Below, piece after piece: positions 12,149 to 24,754 of a DNA stretch of 64,000 nucleotides (within the stretch, counting starts at the first letter, position 1; every line of letters begins with the position of its first letter). The position numbers and the translations under genes are program-made. Origin of the DNA: Bryum argenteum (lineage: Eukaryota > Streptophyta > Bryopsida > Bryales > Bryaceae); NCBI GenBank assembly GCA_037043015.1, contig CM073331.1, positions 4,237,501 through 4,301,500 of the forward strand, given 5' to 3'. The notes beneath the pieces are model-generated. The model worked only from the letters and a program-made list of their open reading frames with translations. It was not told the origin of the DNA and did not search any database.

Positions 12149-12221
12149 GCCGACCTAGCTCAGTTGGTAGAGCGCGTGGCTTTTAACCACGTGGTCGAGG
12201 GTTCGAGTCCCTCGGTCGGCG
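12149..12221 (+). tRNA. tRNA-Lys (anticodon TTT)
   Basis: A complete 73-nt cloverleaf: acceptor stem GCCGACC pairs with GGTCGGC plus discriminator G; the D arm is GCTC-AGTTGGTAGA-GC; the anticodon stem CGTGG/CCACG holds loop CTTTTAA; the T arm is GAGGG-TTCGAGT-CCCTC. There is no intron and no encoded CCA, as expected for a nuclear tRNA. The anticodon TTT reads AAA/AAG lysine codons. Confidence 0.95.
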
Positions 12222-13243
12222 ACCAGTTCCGTTTCGTGCATCTTGGGATGCAGTGGAGTCGTAGCGGCGTCACGCAGTGACTTTTGTTTAGAATCTCCAT
12301 GAACCTTTTTGAGGAACACAAGTTTTTCCAATTGAATTGGATGTGTTCTTAAGAATGCGCCACTTCCTTGATCTTTAGCTCTAGTCATGGAGTATATCTT
12401 TTCCTTTGAGGGGGTCAGGTAAATGACAATCTTAAAAGGCCATAATTTTTCCTTCACTGTTTGTTATTGTGCTTCATATTCGAGAATTTTCTAGTTTTTT
12501 TTTTTTTTTTTTTTTCAAATTCTAGTTTATTCTTTAATTGAAGCTTGAAACCACAAGAAGTGGGATTTTCTACCTCTATGCACTTGCGCGAGTGTGAACA
12601 TTCAAAGTTGGTCTCGTAAGTTTCTTCAGTGATTCCTAAAAGCTTTGAAGCTTGCTTCTATTAACTTTGAAGGTGCCCTTCTACAATTGGTAAACAATCT
12701 GACTTTGGGCCCTTTGGACTTAAGTAATGATTTGGTTATGGACATATTTCAATAAAAAAAAAAGAGAAAAAAGAAAATCGAGGAAAGTTCGAAAAAAATT
12801 CCAAACAAATTCCAAAAAATTTCAAAAAAAATTAAAAATTAAAATAAAATAATATATATATATATATAAAGTTCATTTTTAAAAAAATTTAAACTTTTTT
12901 TTCTAGCTGCATTAGGTGTGTAAACTAAAACTTATTTAAAAATCTTTGAAACAGAAATATGGCTTTGAAATTTGTTGCACACACACCTTGCAGTATAGAG
13001 AACACGAAATAAAAATCTCAGTCAAAAAAATTAAAATTAACCCAAAAACTTAGGCTGCCCGAAATGGCAAAAGACTATTTCGGTCTTCAAGGAGCTTTAG
13101 GAGTTAGAAGAAGTATCAACCAATCTAACTAATTTAATACTTTAAGGATAGTCATCATGGAATGAATTTTGAAGATGATGGAATTCCTGTGTGGTGGAAG
13201 TCATAATAGTCTTTCCAAAACTACTATGAATCATGAGCTTGGT
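12222..13243. other. Intergenic stretch with a divergent TTAA-MITE relative
   Basis: No gene seen. The part from about 12540 to 13115 is a distant relative of the 575-bp TTAA MITE family: it keeps the CTACCTCTATGCACT block, TAGGCTGCCCGAAATGGCAA and TTCGGTCTTCAAGGAG in the same order, with A-rich and T-rich insertions between. Terminal repeats are no longer recognisable. Confidence 0.5.
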
Positions 13244-13253
13244 GACCTTAGCT

Positions 13254-14499
13254 GAAAACCCGTATTCCGGGGTATTAAAAGAGGCGGAAAATGCCACAAT
13301 ACAATGCCTCACGGCCAGAGCGCACTAAACGACTCAGTAATGCCAGAAACTGCAAAGTCCTAGGACAAAGAGAGGGCGAGGGAAGCCCAACGGAGTAGAC
13401 TGATTCAACCCGTAAAAAATCCCATAAGGGAAAAATTCAAGAGACCCAAGCTATAAGCTATGCAACTTATCACTTATACTACAAAGGAATGACCTTAATC
13501 TGGTTCCAGAGGTATGAACCTGTCAAGACACTCCTTACATGGGCTTGTGCTATTACTCCTACACACTACACAACACAGAACCTTAAAGGTTGAGGACTTC
13601 TCTCTGTCTCGTTGAGAGGGAGATCTTGATTGCCTATTCGTGGTACGCTCCACCTGCAACTCCAAAGAAGCCGAACTCATAAGAGTCGTTTGAACTTGGA
13701 ACGATGCATTGAGGCCGCCAGCACTTAGTGGAGGCGAAGAAGCCCCGCGCCCTGTAGAATGCGAGGACCAAAAGTTGGCTTGGATACGTAAGTCTTCTGG
13801 TAAGTTGTGCACCGATGAATCTTTGTCTGAGAGACGAAGAGTTGCTAGAGAGGGAGCATGAGCGTTTTGCACGCTTTGCATTCTTGAGATCGACTGTTCG
13901 TTCTCCAGCTCCTTATCGACTTCTTCTTCAAGCTCGCGAAGGACCCTCCCCAGAAAGTCATCGATACATTCTTCAACAACGTTAAGTCGTTGGGAATGGG
14001 ATTGGTCAACCGCATGACGGCTACGCAATGGAGACGAGATGATCTCAGTGTTGTCCTCTTCAATATCAGGAGGTCGAGGTTGTGTAAGACCCGACCTGAA
14101 TTGCTTGTACCTATTAGCAAGATCTCGTGGTAGGAAGTCTCGATGCGGGGCTAAATTCCAATGTAATCCCTTCTCGATGGAACAAAAGAGATTACCACGA
14201 GACCAAGTTTGAAGAAAAGCTTCTTCTCTTAGCATTTGTTGCGCTGATTTCTCATTGCTGCTGAATTTTGTCAAGTCCATCCAAGCACCTATGCCTGCCT
14301 GTACGGTAGTCTGCTAGGCACGGAAAAGAGCTACTCCAATGTGAAATTCTCCATCCCGCAGATCAAAAGCAACCTTTTCGCATCAAAGGAACCAAATAAG
14401 ACAACATCGGAGAACTTCCCATGGTGTCTCATCAAGCATTTGAGGCGGGACATGCCCTCCGATGAAGGCTGGAATAGTCGTACTCCCCGGAGTATGAGA
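13254..14499 (-). mobile_element. Candidate MULE/Pack-MULE-like element flanked by a 10-bp direct repeat
   Basis: The direct repeat GACCTTAGCT flanks the interval exactly (13244-13253 and 14500-14509). The ends carry weak imperfect inverted repeats around CCGTATTCCGGGGTATT on the left and TACTCCCCGGAGTA on the right. The interior is more GC-rich than its surroundings and holds a 261-codon minus-strand ORF plus an upstream open stretch. A 10-bp target duplication around gene-like DNA fits a Mutator-type element that captured gene fragments. The short TIR match makes this tentative; a chance 10-bp repeat is possible. Confidence 0.4.
13495..14280 (-). CDS. Unrecognised 261-codon ORF inside the candidate element
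   Basis: Open from ATG 14280 to the stop at 13495-13497. The protein is polar and serine-rich, with an acidic helical segment (DDFLGRVLRELEEEVDKELE) and a C-terminal cysteine cluster, CCVVCRSNSTSPCKECLD, in a CxxC...CxxC arrangement that could bind zinc. I do not recognise a family. Another open minus-strand stretch at 14386-14497 encodes TIPAFIGGHVPPQ...ETPWEVLR, which also looks protein-coding, so this may be two exons of a captured gene fragment. Base composition is richer than the flanks. Confidence 0.45.
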   Translation of the reverse strand: MDLTKFSSNEKSAQQMLREEAFLQTWSRGNLFCSIEKGLHWNLAPHRDFLPRDLANRYKQFRSGLTQPRPPDIEEDNTEIISSPLRSRHAVDQSHSQRLNVVEECIDDFLGRVLRELEEEVDKELENEQSISRMQSVQNAHAPSLATLRLSDKDSSVHNLPEDLRIQANFWSSHSTGRGASSPPLSAGGLNASFQVQTTLMSSASLELQVERTTNRQSRSPSQRDREKSSTFKVLCCVVCRSNSTSPCKECLDRFIPLEPD

Positions 14500-14509
14500 G
14501 ACCTTAGCT

Positions 14510-15860
14510 TAGAAGTTGCGACAAATACAAGAAGTTAATTATACCATGCAACCATTTAGCACGACTCTAAGTTTTGACGCCAATATAACTAGTAATAATA
14601 AAATACGCACAACCAAATTCTTCAAATTATTAAAACTCTTGATAATTTTTCAAATACCAATAACCAAAACTCTATAGCCGGAGAGGCATTTGTATGTATC
14701 AATTGATGTTAACACACAATGAAAATTTGAGAAGTACTAAGAGTTGTTAAATAAAAATCCTAGACATTGTTGTAATTATCATTTCCAACTTTTTGAATAG
14801 TGTCATTGAATAATATCAAGTTGTTCAATCTCTAAACAATGCTAATGTTGAAACTCATCATTTTGAGTGGACTAAAATGTTGGAAAGCATTGGTTATCAT
14901 TTAAAGTCCATGTAAGAGGAAAAAAGTAAGGATGAATTTCTAATTAAGTCTAATTTGTGGTGAAAATTGTACAATTCATCCAAGTTGTGAATTTATGGCA
15001 TGCATCTTAGTCTAAGGAGGTTCTGATTTTGGGTTTATCCAAGACGTGAATTTATGGCATGCATCTTAGTATAAGGAGTTTTTTTGATTTTGGGTTTTGA
15101 AACATGGGGCTTGTTTTGTCGCTGTAAGTTATTCTCTTTTCTATGAATTTTTCTTATAGAAAAGTGAGTTAGTTTATGAGAATCTAGTTCCTCTATTGGA
15201 AACCTTGAATCAACTTAACTATCAATTCGAGGAGAAGGCATGCATTTTAGTGCGAGAGTCTAGTTTTGGACTATTTTTTATTCGTAAACTTTTGGGCGGA
15301 TTTCACTATTGCAAGAGTATTATTTGAGCGAAGAAATATCCTAATGAATTCTTCTAGTACAAGAGTACTTTTTTGAAATGAGGGTGAACACCTATCTATT
15401 TTGTGCTTTTTTAGTTGTCACGATCTGATAATAACATTTTTACTTCAAAGTGAGAATGATGCGATTCAAAATTTATTTTGGGTATCACTATCTTACAATC
15501 TCACATTCTATAAGGCTTCATTAATTCAAGAATCCAATTAATCTATTTTAGGTTTATCACAAAATTATATGATTTGAATAACTTACCTTCATTTACATCT
15601 CAATTACTTTAAGGGAATCATGTTTGTAAACCAAAAATAAACCCGGACTTCTAGGGCTAAATAATAAATATTCAAGATTCTATAATTGTACAATTTTTGG
15701 TTTCATAAGATGCAACATAAAAAGGAATGCAATTTGATGCATTATCTAAACTTGGGGATAAATGAGTGAAGTCAATTTTTGTTTTCGAGTTTTCAAACAT
15801 ATCGCATGTTTTACCATTGCAAGCCAATTATGTGAAATCAAGAAATCACGATGCTAATGT
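14510..15860. other. AT-rich intergenic stretch before the duplication
   Basis: No gene seen. Blocks such as GAATTTATGGCATGCAT occur twice here (near 14990 and 15047), with relatives near 38,870 and 39,240, indicating older dispersed repeats. Confidence 0.5.
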
Positions 15861-16101
15861 TGCCTTTTGGGGTTAAGGAGTTTTAGTGCATGGCTTTGTT
15901 TAGTCACTTTAAAGGCCTCTTAATAGCTTGTAAATAAACTTGTAGCAAGTTATTTGAGAACTAGAATCCAAAAATGTTCAATTTGGTTTCAATATTTATG
16001 TATGTTAAACAGTTTGATCCTATGAAATATATACTTTAACCAAGATCATAAAGTTTGACTACTAAGATCTGGACATTGACTAAAGTGGGTAGGGAGGGTT
16101 T

Positions 16102-16389
16102 CACTAGTAGAAAATAGCAGTAAAGGTGACGTCGTAATAACTTGTCTGTAATGACGTAGAGTGCCTAATTTAATAGTGCTTCTAATGCCATCAAGATAAA
16201 TTATTGTATTTTTCACTTTTTAGTAATTTATTTTTACTAATCTAGTAGGCTATTGTATGCTTATTACAACCGGAAACAATTCTAAAGAAAAGTGACAAAT
16301 ATAATAATTTCATCCAATGTCATTGGAAGCACAATCAGATCAAAGCACTATGTGTCAGACTTCACTTTTATCGTCAATTTCTACTAGTA
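16102..16389. mobile_element. CACTA-like MITE (about 290 bp), copy A
   Basis: Starts CACTAGTAGAAAATAGCAG and ends with the imperfect inverse (TTTCTACTAGTA at 16378-16389), giving terminal inverted repeats of about 27 bp. No ORF. Present in both duplicates, so it predates the duplication. Confidence 0.55.
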
Positions 16390-16474
16390 TTTCTAAGCTT
16401 TAAAGCTTAAGGTTAGTAACAATACATTGTGGATTGCTTGGTTGAAAAGAAATTGAAGCTAAGTCATGCGATTA

Positions 16475-17003
16475 GAAGAAGAAGAAGAAGAAGAAGAAGA
16501 AGAAGAAGAAGAAGAAGAAGAAGAAGAAGAAGAAGAAGAAGAAGAAGAAGAAGAAGAAGAAGAAGAAGAAGAAGAAGAAGAAGAAGAAGAAGAAGAAGAA
16601 GAAGAAGAAGAAGAAGAAGAAGAAGAAGAAGAAGAAGAAGAAGAAGAAGAAGAAGAAGAAGAAGAAGAAGAAGAAGAAGAAGAAGAAGAAGAAGAAGAAG
16701 AAGAAGAAGAAGAAGAAGAAGAAGAAGAAGAAGAAGAAGAAGAAGAAGAAGAAGAAGAAGAAGAAGAAGAAGAAGAAGAAGAAGAAGAAGAAGAAGAAGA
16801 AGAAGAAGAAGAAGAAGAAGAAGAAGAAGAAGAAGAAGAAGAAGAAGAAGAAGAAGAAGAAGAAGAAGAAGAAGAAGAAGAAGAAGAAGAAGAAGAAGAA
16901 GAAGAAGAAGAAGAAGAAGAAGAAGAAGAAGAAGAAGAAGAAGAAGAAGAAGAAGAAGAAGAAGAAGAAGAAGAAGAAGAAGAAGAAGAAGAAGAAGAAG
17001 AAG
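16475..17003 (+). repeat. Giant (GAA)n microsatellite, about 176 units
   Basis: About 529 bp of uninterrupted GAA triplets. All long ORFs over it (poly-Glu, poly-Arg, poly-Ser, poly-Leu, poly-Phe) are artefacts. At the corresponding site in copy B (42,880-42,925) the flanks GGGATTAG and GCATGAGG are separated by only about 30 bp of unrelated sequence with no GAA tract. Assembled length may be underestimated. Confidence 0.95.
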
Positions 17004-18438
17004 GCATGAGGCAAGAGGCAAGAGGCATGATAACTTGCAACATCATGATGGATTAGTGTTCCAAACATCTTCAATTTTATCATTTTTCACTTTGAAGCAA
17101 AAATGCTATGAACAAACCAATTAAGATTTAAACTAAGAATAAGATTTGCCTTCATCTCAAAAACGATTTTCTACCAAACGTATTCACTCAAAACTTTGTG
17201 CTAAAAATGATATGAAACGATGCAATGATGCACTAGATCCATACCATGTTCTCAACAAATTATAGATTGGACTAATCATGTCTACCGTGGAATAACCCAA
17301 AACCAGAAGTTGCCTTCATTGAAATACAAGTCATTAATAAATACTTAATTGGATGGATTTGAAGTTGTTAACACACAAACTAGATTTGAGTTGGGATCCA
17401 ACCTAAGTGACCAGACCCTAAACGACCTCTTTTGGGCTCTTTCAACATTAGGGGTCAAAACACTCTCCGCATACACTTTCAACATCTAAACATTCAATGA
17501 TTGCTTTTCGGTGTGGTTGGGTTTGTAATTCTTATTTGGGATGCAAAATTAAGAATCACTTGAGAATGTGAAGGGGTACCAACATACTTAAATAGCACAC
17601 ATCGTAAAATGTACCAGAAGTCATTAATATACACTTGGAAAATTATCTCTCCAAAGTATTGTAGTTCCTTAGATTAATGCTATTAATAGATCAATCGCCC
17701 ATACTCAAAGCTATCAAGTATTGCAATGCTACTATTCACATTGTGAGCGAGTATAATGCAAGAATCCTATGCTTGTTGGTCATGAATAATTATTAGCATG
17801 CCAAATTTCAAAGGTGTTGTATGATATATTGCCCTATCACCAATAAACAATGTGTACTATGAAGAAGGTCAGATACATATATCAAATACAACTTTCAAAC
17901 TTGAGTCCTTATTTCATCTCCAAATTATGATATTAGCAAACATAGTTATTTAAATATTAATTTAGAATGAGATAAAAAAAATAAAAAAATCCGCATTTGG
18001 TACTCGTAATAAGTAGTACAAATTTTTTAACTCCCCTCACAATATCTTAGATCACAATAATATATATGGCACAATATCAAGCGTACAACTCCAACACTAA
18101 GCATTCTCCATGGAACAACATGGATCACTTTACTCTTTTACCATGCACAATGTGAACATTGTATTCATAGAGGCATTGTGAAAATTGCAATTTTCTTTAC
18201 AAAGTATCTGAACTACAGTCTCACTATGAACTAGATCATGACATGGCCTTTAAATAAAACTTAATCAAAACAGAGCAATCCTTTGGCATCCAAGTGGAGA
18301 GAGTACCATCATTTTGGATATCATAGTTCCAAAATGATATTAGTTTCTAACTCCCGCAACACCAATGTGGCTTCCCACGTTGTACAAATAATGAGTGGAT
18401 GTAGAAGACTTGATCACACCATGTAATATAATCGTGTG
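17004..18438. other. Non-coding 3' flank of TNL gene A
   Basis: No gene seen. Collinear with 42,926-45,518 of copy B except for a TTAA MITE present only in B; the empty TTAA target here is at 17368-17371. The segment probably holds the 3' untranslated region and terminator of the minus-strand TNL gene, which I cannot place precisely. Confidence 0.5.
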
Positions 18439-21400
18439 TTAAATACCCTTCGTGCGGAAATGGCAACCTTGTGACCGCAGCTCCTGACACTCAAGTTCAT
18501 CTAATCTTACTCCACAGTCCGTAAGCAAGAAATCTCTCAATCCTTGCATGAAAGGGATAGCCGGAAGCTCTTCCAAATTCTCACAATGACGAAGGCTAAG
18601 CTCTTTCAGTGCGTTTAAAGGTTTGCTCGTAGTCAAACTCGACAAATCCTTACAATAACATATTGAAAGTCTTTCCAAGGAAGAGAATTCACTTAAATCA
18701 AGTAAATGATTTTTAAAATTCTTACAACCACAAAGGCTAAGCTCTTTCAGTGCGTTTAAAGGCTTGCTCGTAGTCAAACTCGACAAATCCTCACAGAAAC
18801 TTATTGCAAGTGTTTCCAAGGAAGAGAATTTACTCAAATCTGGTAACTCCATGAAAGACCAGTTTCTAACTGCCAACACCTCCAGCTTCACATGGCCATC
18901 TTGAAAGTTCAAAGGAATTCGAGAAAGTGTTGATTCATATTCTGGACTCATGAGGTCATTACCACGTAGGAAAAGTCGTGTGAGCTCAGGAAAATTACTC
19001 AGCTTCGGTATCTCAATGATTGACCACTCATTAATTTTCAACTTTTGCAGCTTCGAATGGATATCTTCACAATATAAAGCAAATCCCATGCACTTCAATC
19101 TCCTATATTTCGGCCCAAACCAATTACTTATTTCTCTTTCTCTTTCTGATCCTAGAAAAAGCTCAATAAGCTGTGGAAAATGACTCAAATCGGGGAGCTG
19201 AAATGGAGAACAATTTAATCTCAAAGTCACCAAATGTTTGAGAGTCCAATTGCATTGCAGCTTCACATTGATGTTTGGTTCCACTGACTCGAGTCCACCC
19301 ACTCCATCCCAACTTTCCAATTTTCTGCAGTTACTTATTACAATGGATTCTAAATTCATGTCATTACCCATATTAGGTAACCTCTTGAAACCACAACGGA
19401 AAATCCCTAACTTCTTCAACCTTGTCAAATTGTGGAGGTTTGTCAACTCATAGTCTATTTCAAGAAGATCCAAAGAATCCAAAACATGTTTAAATACAGA
19501 CAAGTCCAAGGTTTGTAGAGATTCAGAAGAACTACACACGGTAGCCCCTTTCTTGAATACACATTCATGATCATCGTACCCTTGGTTGAATCCATTATTC
19601 TTTTGGTTGGAGCCATAAATATTATTCCCGTCAGTGAACTCAACATTCACTTTCCTCAAGGCGTCCATCGCTTGGCTACCTTTAAAGGCAATATCCATCT
19701 TGGTCAAATCATCTCCACGTGCAATATTGCAATGGCTCATATTGCTCTCTTGGTTGACTTGCTTGTCTCCAAATTCCAAAATGCTAACTTTTTCAAGATT
19801 CATCCACTTCCCACTATCAAAAATATCTCTTAACAAATTGCCCATAACATGCAATTCTCGTACAGCAATTAAATTGCTCATGCCCAACATACACTCAAGC
19901 ATGCCACAACCTCGCACATCTAGTTTCTGCAAATTGGTAAGCTTGCTTATATCAGGAAATGACTGAAGTCTCGAACAACCAGATGCATCTATTTGTTGTA
20001 AAGCGATGATGTCTTCTAAACTTGAAACTTGAGTGAGTGATTTGTTCTCCGCAATATTTAGTATCTTGAGGTTTCGAAGCTTTCGTAAGTTTGGTAAAAT
20101 CTTTAGTTTAGGGCATGAACGTAACTTGAGAACTTCCAAGTCGAGGATGTCAGCTAGTCCCCCAAAATTCACCAACTCATGGCATTCACAAAGATCCAAA
20201 ACTCTTAGTTTTGAGCTCAAGCCCAACATAGTAATCCCTCCATAATTGATTCTTAATACTCGCAATAAAGTTAACTTCCCAAAATCAAGTGAAAGGATTC
20301 TAGATAGAAGACATGTTAGTGCACGTGATTTGAGATTGATGGGATTGATGGAAATTCTAGCAGGACGAAAATCCAACTCCAAGATATGGAGTTTTGTCAA
20401 CAAATCAATATGTTCAATATTGCATTTAAACTCCGTGCCGATTCCGCTTAATATGAGTACACGCAAATTCTTCAAATTCTCCATCCCACTCATCGTTTGA
20501 ATATTAGAATCATAAATTTCCAAGATTCTCAATTCCCTCAATCCAACTAAGTCCACCCTCCTTTCTTGGAACTCCACTAGAATTAGCCTCAATGCCTTTA
20601 CTTTTGAGCATTCCGTAAAAGAGAGCATAGTTGGAGTGATATTTCGAAAAGGACTACGACGAAGAGATATTCTTTCTAGTTTTTCCCAACCGCCATCGAT
20701 TAAAATGGATTCTTCAAATTCACCTTCACACCCACTACTTCCCTTGTACTCCTCATGTTCACAAACCCACCGTTGGTTCTCCATTTTGTGTGATTCAACC
20801 TCATACACAGCAAATTCCTTCCACAAGTCATGCATGCCAATTCTCTTGTAACCATCCACTTCTTCTAACAAAGACTTCGCCTTCAAGCTATTCAACTGTA
20901 TGACACAAACAATATCCTCATCAAAACTTGTACCTTCTCTTGACTTTTGTACACACTTGCAAGGACTAAATAAAACCAAAACTTAAGAAGCCTTACCCGT
21001 TCCTTTACTTCACCAATATTTGGTAAGCCATGTACCACTCTAAGCCATTCATACACATTCCAATGCAATGGACCGCCCAAACCATCATCATTATATATTG
21101 CACCATAAACATAAATAATCTCAGAATGGAATATGGCCACATCCAGAAACAAGTCTTTATCTTCTTCCTCCAATGCGTCAAAACTTATCCCAAAAGATGA
21201 AAAGACCGGATGCTCCTTCTCACGTAGGCCGTTCAATACATTTGAGGCATTGTGTAATTTCTCCACCCATGTACTTGGATCATTGCCTCTCAAATGCTTT
21301 CCCAAAACCTCCAACACCAATGGTAGGTAATGGGAACTCCCATCACCTTTCCCTTTATTGAATTTGCATCGATTAATGCATAAATCAAGAATCTCACTTC

Positions 21401-23097
21401 CAACTTCACCCTTTGCATTGGCATGGAGGCAAAATAAGATTTTTGCTTCAAACTCGTTGATCTCGGGCATCGAAACGCAATCGCTTGAATCCATCACTTT
21501 TTCTAGCTGATCAAGTGTACGAGCTGTAACCACCAAAATACTACCATGCTTATATCCTGCTTCAAGGTATCTCAATACCTCCTTTATCACTTTTGATTCG
21601 CTAGACACATTATCAATGGCCAAAAATACCTTCTCCTCAACGTTCTTCAAGCGAGTACGACACTACAAAATGCACAAGGCCATCCAGTTATTACTTTATT
21701 TATCATGACATGTTTCTATCCTTCAGAGCTTCACTTGAAAAGCTAACCCTTTCACATTTAATAGTAGACATACCTGATCAAGTGATAACTCTTTCAAATC
21801 TTTTCGATGTGCCTTTGTAAACTTCTTCAAAATCATGTGCAAATTCTCCATTTCAGTTCCTTTGCCCACTTCAACATGGCACACCTTTCCCCAAAACTCC
21901 TCCTCAAAGTGTTTACACAAGTATTTGCAAGCTGTAGTCTTTCCAATACCACCGACACCATACAAGCCCACTCGTATTTCATGGGTCGTTTCTACCAAGG
22001 TTTTCTTGTTATCAATGATCTAGCAAGAACAATACGTAAATGAATATGAGCATGAAACCATGAATACCAAATCTCATACCTCTAAATCACAAATGCTCAT
22101 GTTCCATATTTCCTACAGGATAATTTGATGCATCGTCCCCTCTAAGACAAAACGAACTATGCAGAAAGAAGAAAGTCAACTATTAAAAAGAGAGGTAAGG
22201 TTGATTTTTTTTGAAAGAAAGGTGAGGTAGGAGAATTTCAAAGAAGTGAGTCAATGACACCAAGGAATGACACTCGCATTGTACAAGGAGACTTATATTC
22301 CTTGCAATTGATAAACCTCATTTTCCAAGGCACTCAACTTACTAAACTATCTCCATTAGACAACTATTGGAAAAAGAGAACACACAAACTAAGAAATACA
22401 AAGTAATACCTCACTAAACACTTAAAAGTCAAATAGAAAATCCAAAAGATATTAATAATATCAAGTCATTTTCAAAAATATGTCGTTGAGAAATAATTGA
22501 GAAAAGCGACCGAGTTACCTCAACAAGGCGTGGTTTCCCTTGCACGTGTGAATCATCCCATGGAAGATAAGTTGAAACTTTGGTACATATCGCCTTTACA
22601 ATCTCCTCACGAAACTTTACTTTCCCAATTTTTGAATTGTATACAAGCCCATTGATTGGATTTAACGTTTTGAGAGCCCGTTCCCATACACCAATGTCAA
22701 TGCGTATATCAAGTTCTGCAATCTTTCCCCACATTTCCTTCCATTTTCTTATGTTCTTTTCAACTTTAAGGTCTTCAACTGATACACCAAGAAATATAGG
22801 CATTATCATCATTCGATCACCTTTAATGGCCTTCATTCGAACCATTTCTACCAACTCCAACATAGGCCACTTTGTACTTAAGAATTCATCTGACAAGACA
22901 ACCACACCAACCTCACATTGTTGAATAGCTTCAAAGATAAGATGTGGAAAATTCTCTCCTATTGGAAGGCAATCTTGATCCTTGTCAAAAAAGGCATGAC
23001 GATCGCATTGTTTCAAATCCAAGTTCAATTGCTCCACAAAGCCTTTTTGAGCTCCACTGTGACTCAAAAACACTTTGTGTTTGGGTGCCAATACCAT
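18439..23097 (-). CDS. TIR-NBS-LRR immune receptor A (about 1335 aa)
   Basis: Minus-strand exons: 23097-22519 (TIR, 193 codons), 22019-21774 (82), 21662-20997 (222), 20955-18439 (838 plus stop). All junctions are phase 0 with GT-AG ends. The TIR domain begins KHKVFLSHSG and carries WPMLELVEM, with Glu81 at the conserved NADase catalytic position. NB-ARC motifs: P-loop GVGGIGKTT (214-222, Lys220), kinase-2 VFLAIDNV (287-294), RNBS-B GSILVVTAR (315-323), GLPL-like YLPLVLEVLG (387-396), and MHD at 538-540. About 20 leucine-rich repeats follow. I chose ATG 23097 because GAATCAA just before it follows a consensus acceptor, implying an upstream leader exon. Predicted role: intracellular pathogen sensor that makes NAD-derived signals on activation. 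All frames are intact. Confidence 0.9.
18593..18874 (-). repeat. 141-bp tandem duplication within the LRR exon of gene A
   Basis: Two in-frame copies with a 47-codon period: AGGCTAAGCTCTTTCAGTGC occurs at 18593 and 18734. Each encodes SSLTTSKPLNALKELSL plus a neighbouring repeat. Gene B has a single unit here, so the duplication is probably recent and private to A. It adds about two leucine-rich repeats near the C-terminus. Confidence 0.8.
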
Positions 23098-23104
23098 TTG
23101 ATTC

Positions 23105-24754
23105 CTGCTCACAAAAGAACCCACTCAATGTTACAACCAAATCTCATACAATGGCAACATCTTATGCAATATTAAAAATAGCTCAAATTTACAATATTGC
23201 AAACTTCTAATGATTTATGTTGCATAAAGGTAGTTAAACAAGTGTAGATCTATTGTACAACCAGAAAATCAATGATAATAAGAAAACTAAAAAATCACAA
23301 CTAACAACTAAAAGTAAGCGTCATGTGGTATCCAAAAATTTACACAGTCAACTAATCTCCTGTGGGCAAAATCAATATGCAAAAATCCTACCAATTTATC
23401 ACAATTTAACTAGAATGCGTTTTTTTTCTCTTACTTTTTCTTTCGCTTTAAGTACATCTTAATTTTAAGATCTTTATTGCTATATTACAATTCGAAACTA
23501 CAAGATGTACATTAACATGGATGTGTACCATTGTGTCGAGATTCCAACTAAAATACTCACTTGGATGCTTGATCATCATGCAAGGCCATGGCTTTCAATC
23601 ACCAAAGATCAAATCAAGTCAAACAATTGCACTTGCTCTTTAACGTCGCTTTCCTCTTTCCTGCATCCATACACAATAGAGTCCTTCCTTCTCAATGCTT
23701 TGAAAAGCAACACCGTATGTGCTTACATACACATCACTGGTTTACTTCTTAATACTAGTCAAGTGGTTTAAAGTAAGCGACTAGAATGTTATTCTCGTTA
23801 AATAGGTTTTCTTTCATGTGTCATTTTTTATTCATGTGTCATTAGTTGATTTGCTATTCTACAATGAGTTAGATAGTCACTTGACACAACAGAATTGCTC
23901 AAAAATCATGGACAAACTAACTATGGTTCAAGTGAATATCTCTACATACCAGTTGAATTGAATTAGGAGTTGCTAACTAAATTAGGCTCCAAGGTAATGT
24001 AACCCATTTCAATTTTGTAGATAGTTTTCAAGACACAGTTCTTTTCAACATTGAATAAATTTACACCACTAACTCGATATATGCCAGAAGTAATGTCCCA
24101 TTTCCCATAAATACCTTACCATGTACCCAATTAATGTACGTATAGGGTGACAGTTCACAAAATTTCCGAATATTATCATGTATACTTATTGTGGAGTCAT
24201 TCAAGCATGTAAAGTCTACGGTATCATTCATAAGAGAGCTCGACTTGACTGTAACTGTTCACGAACCAAATGAAGTATGAGATCGTTCACAAAGGGAGTC
24301 CATTTTATTATCCGCTCAGATATTACCAAGTCTTGATAAAGCGCCACTGTAACAAATTCAAGGTTATTGGAATTGATCACAAAAGAAGATCGACAGCACT
24401 TAATGTTCTTTTGAACGTTTCATAAGTAGCGACAATATCAGTTTGCAATGAAATATAAGAACCGGATATTAAACAATCTGAGACCCCACGTACAGAAACA
24501 AAATGGATTCCTAATCGGACATAACAAACTTCAATCGAATGTCACTAGCTGGGCTATACCGACAGAGCGAGAATCTCGAAGAAGAACCAACTATACCAGA
24601 GTGGGTAGTTGTGCCTTACGTGAGAAGCATAGACTCTAAGCAATCCACTCTGAGTAGTGTCTGCAGATTCTCCACATCCCAACAATCTAAAGCCTTGAAT
24701 CCCTCTTCTAGATTGACGATCTCAAATTCCAGATATCAGCTTTGATTGTCTAAC
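23105..24754. other. Upstream region/leader intron of TNL gene A
   Basis: No supported protein gene. On the minus strand it lies between the consensus acceptor TGAGCAG|GAATCAAATGG at the TIR exon (exon start 23104) and the donor of the 185-bp leader exon unit at 24755. It is the expected leader intron if those exons are used. Collinear with 50,058-51,557 of copy B. Confidence 0.4.

Noticed and set aside
12155-12457. 100-codon minus-strand ORF
   Set aside because: It overlaps the tRNA-Lys on the opposite strand and has no recognisable domain.
16429-17124. Long poly-Arg, poly-Glu, poly-Ser, poly-Leu and poly-Phe ORFs
   Set aside because: All are translations of one GAA microsatellite in different frames; no flanking coding context.
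19567-20500. Plus-strand ORFs opposite the LRR exon of TNL A
   Set aside because: Shadows of the minus-strand leucine-rich repeat coding sequence; the same shadows occur opposite TNL B.
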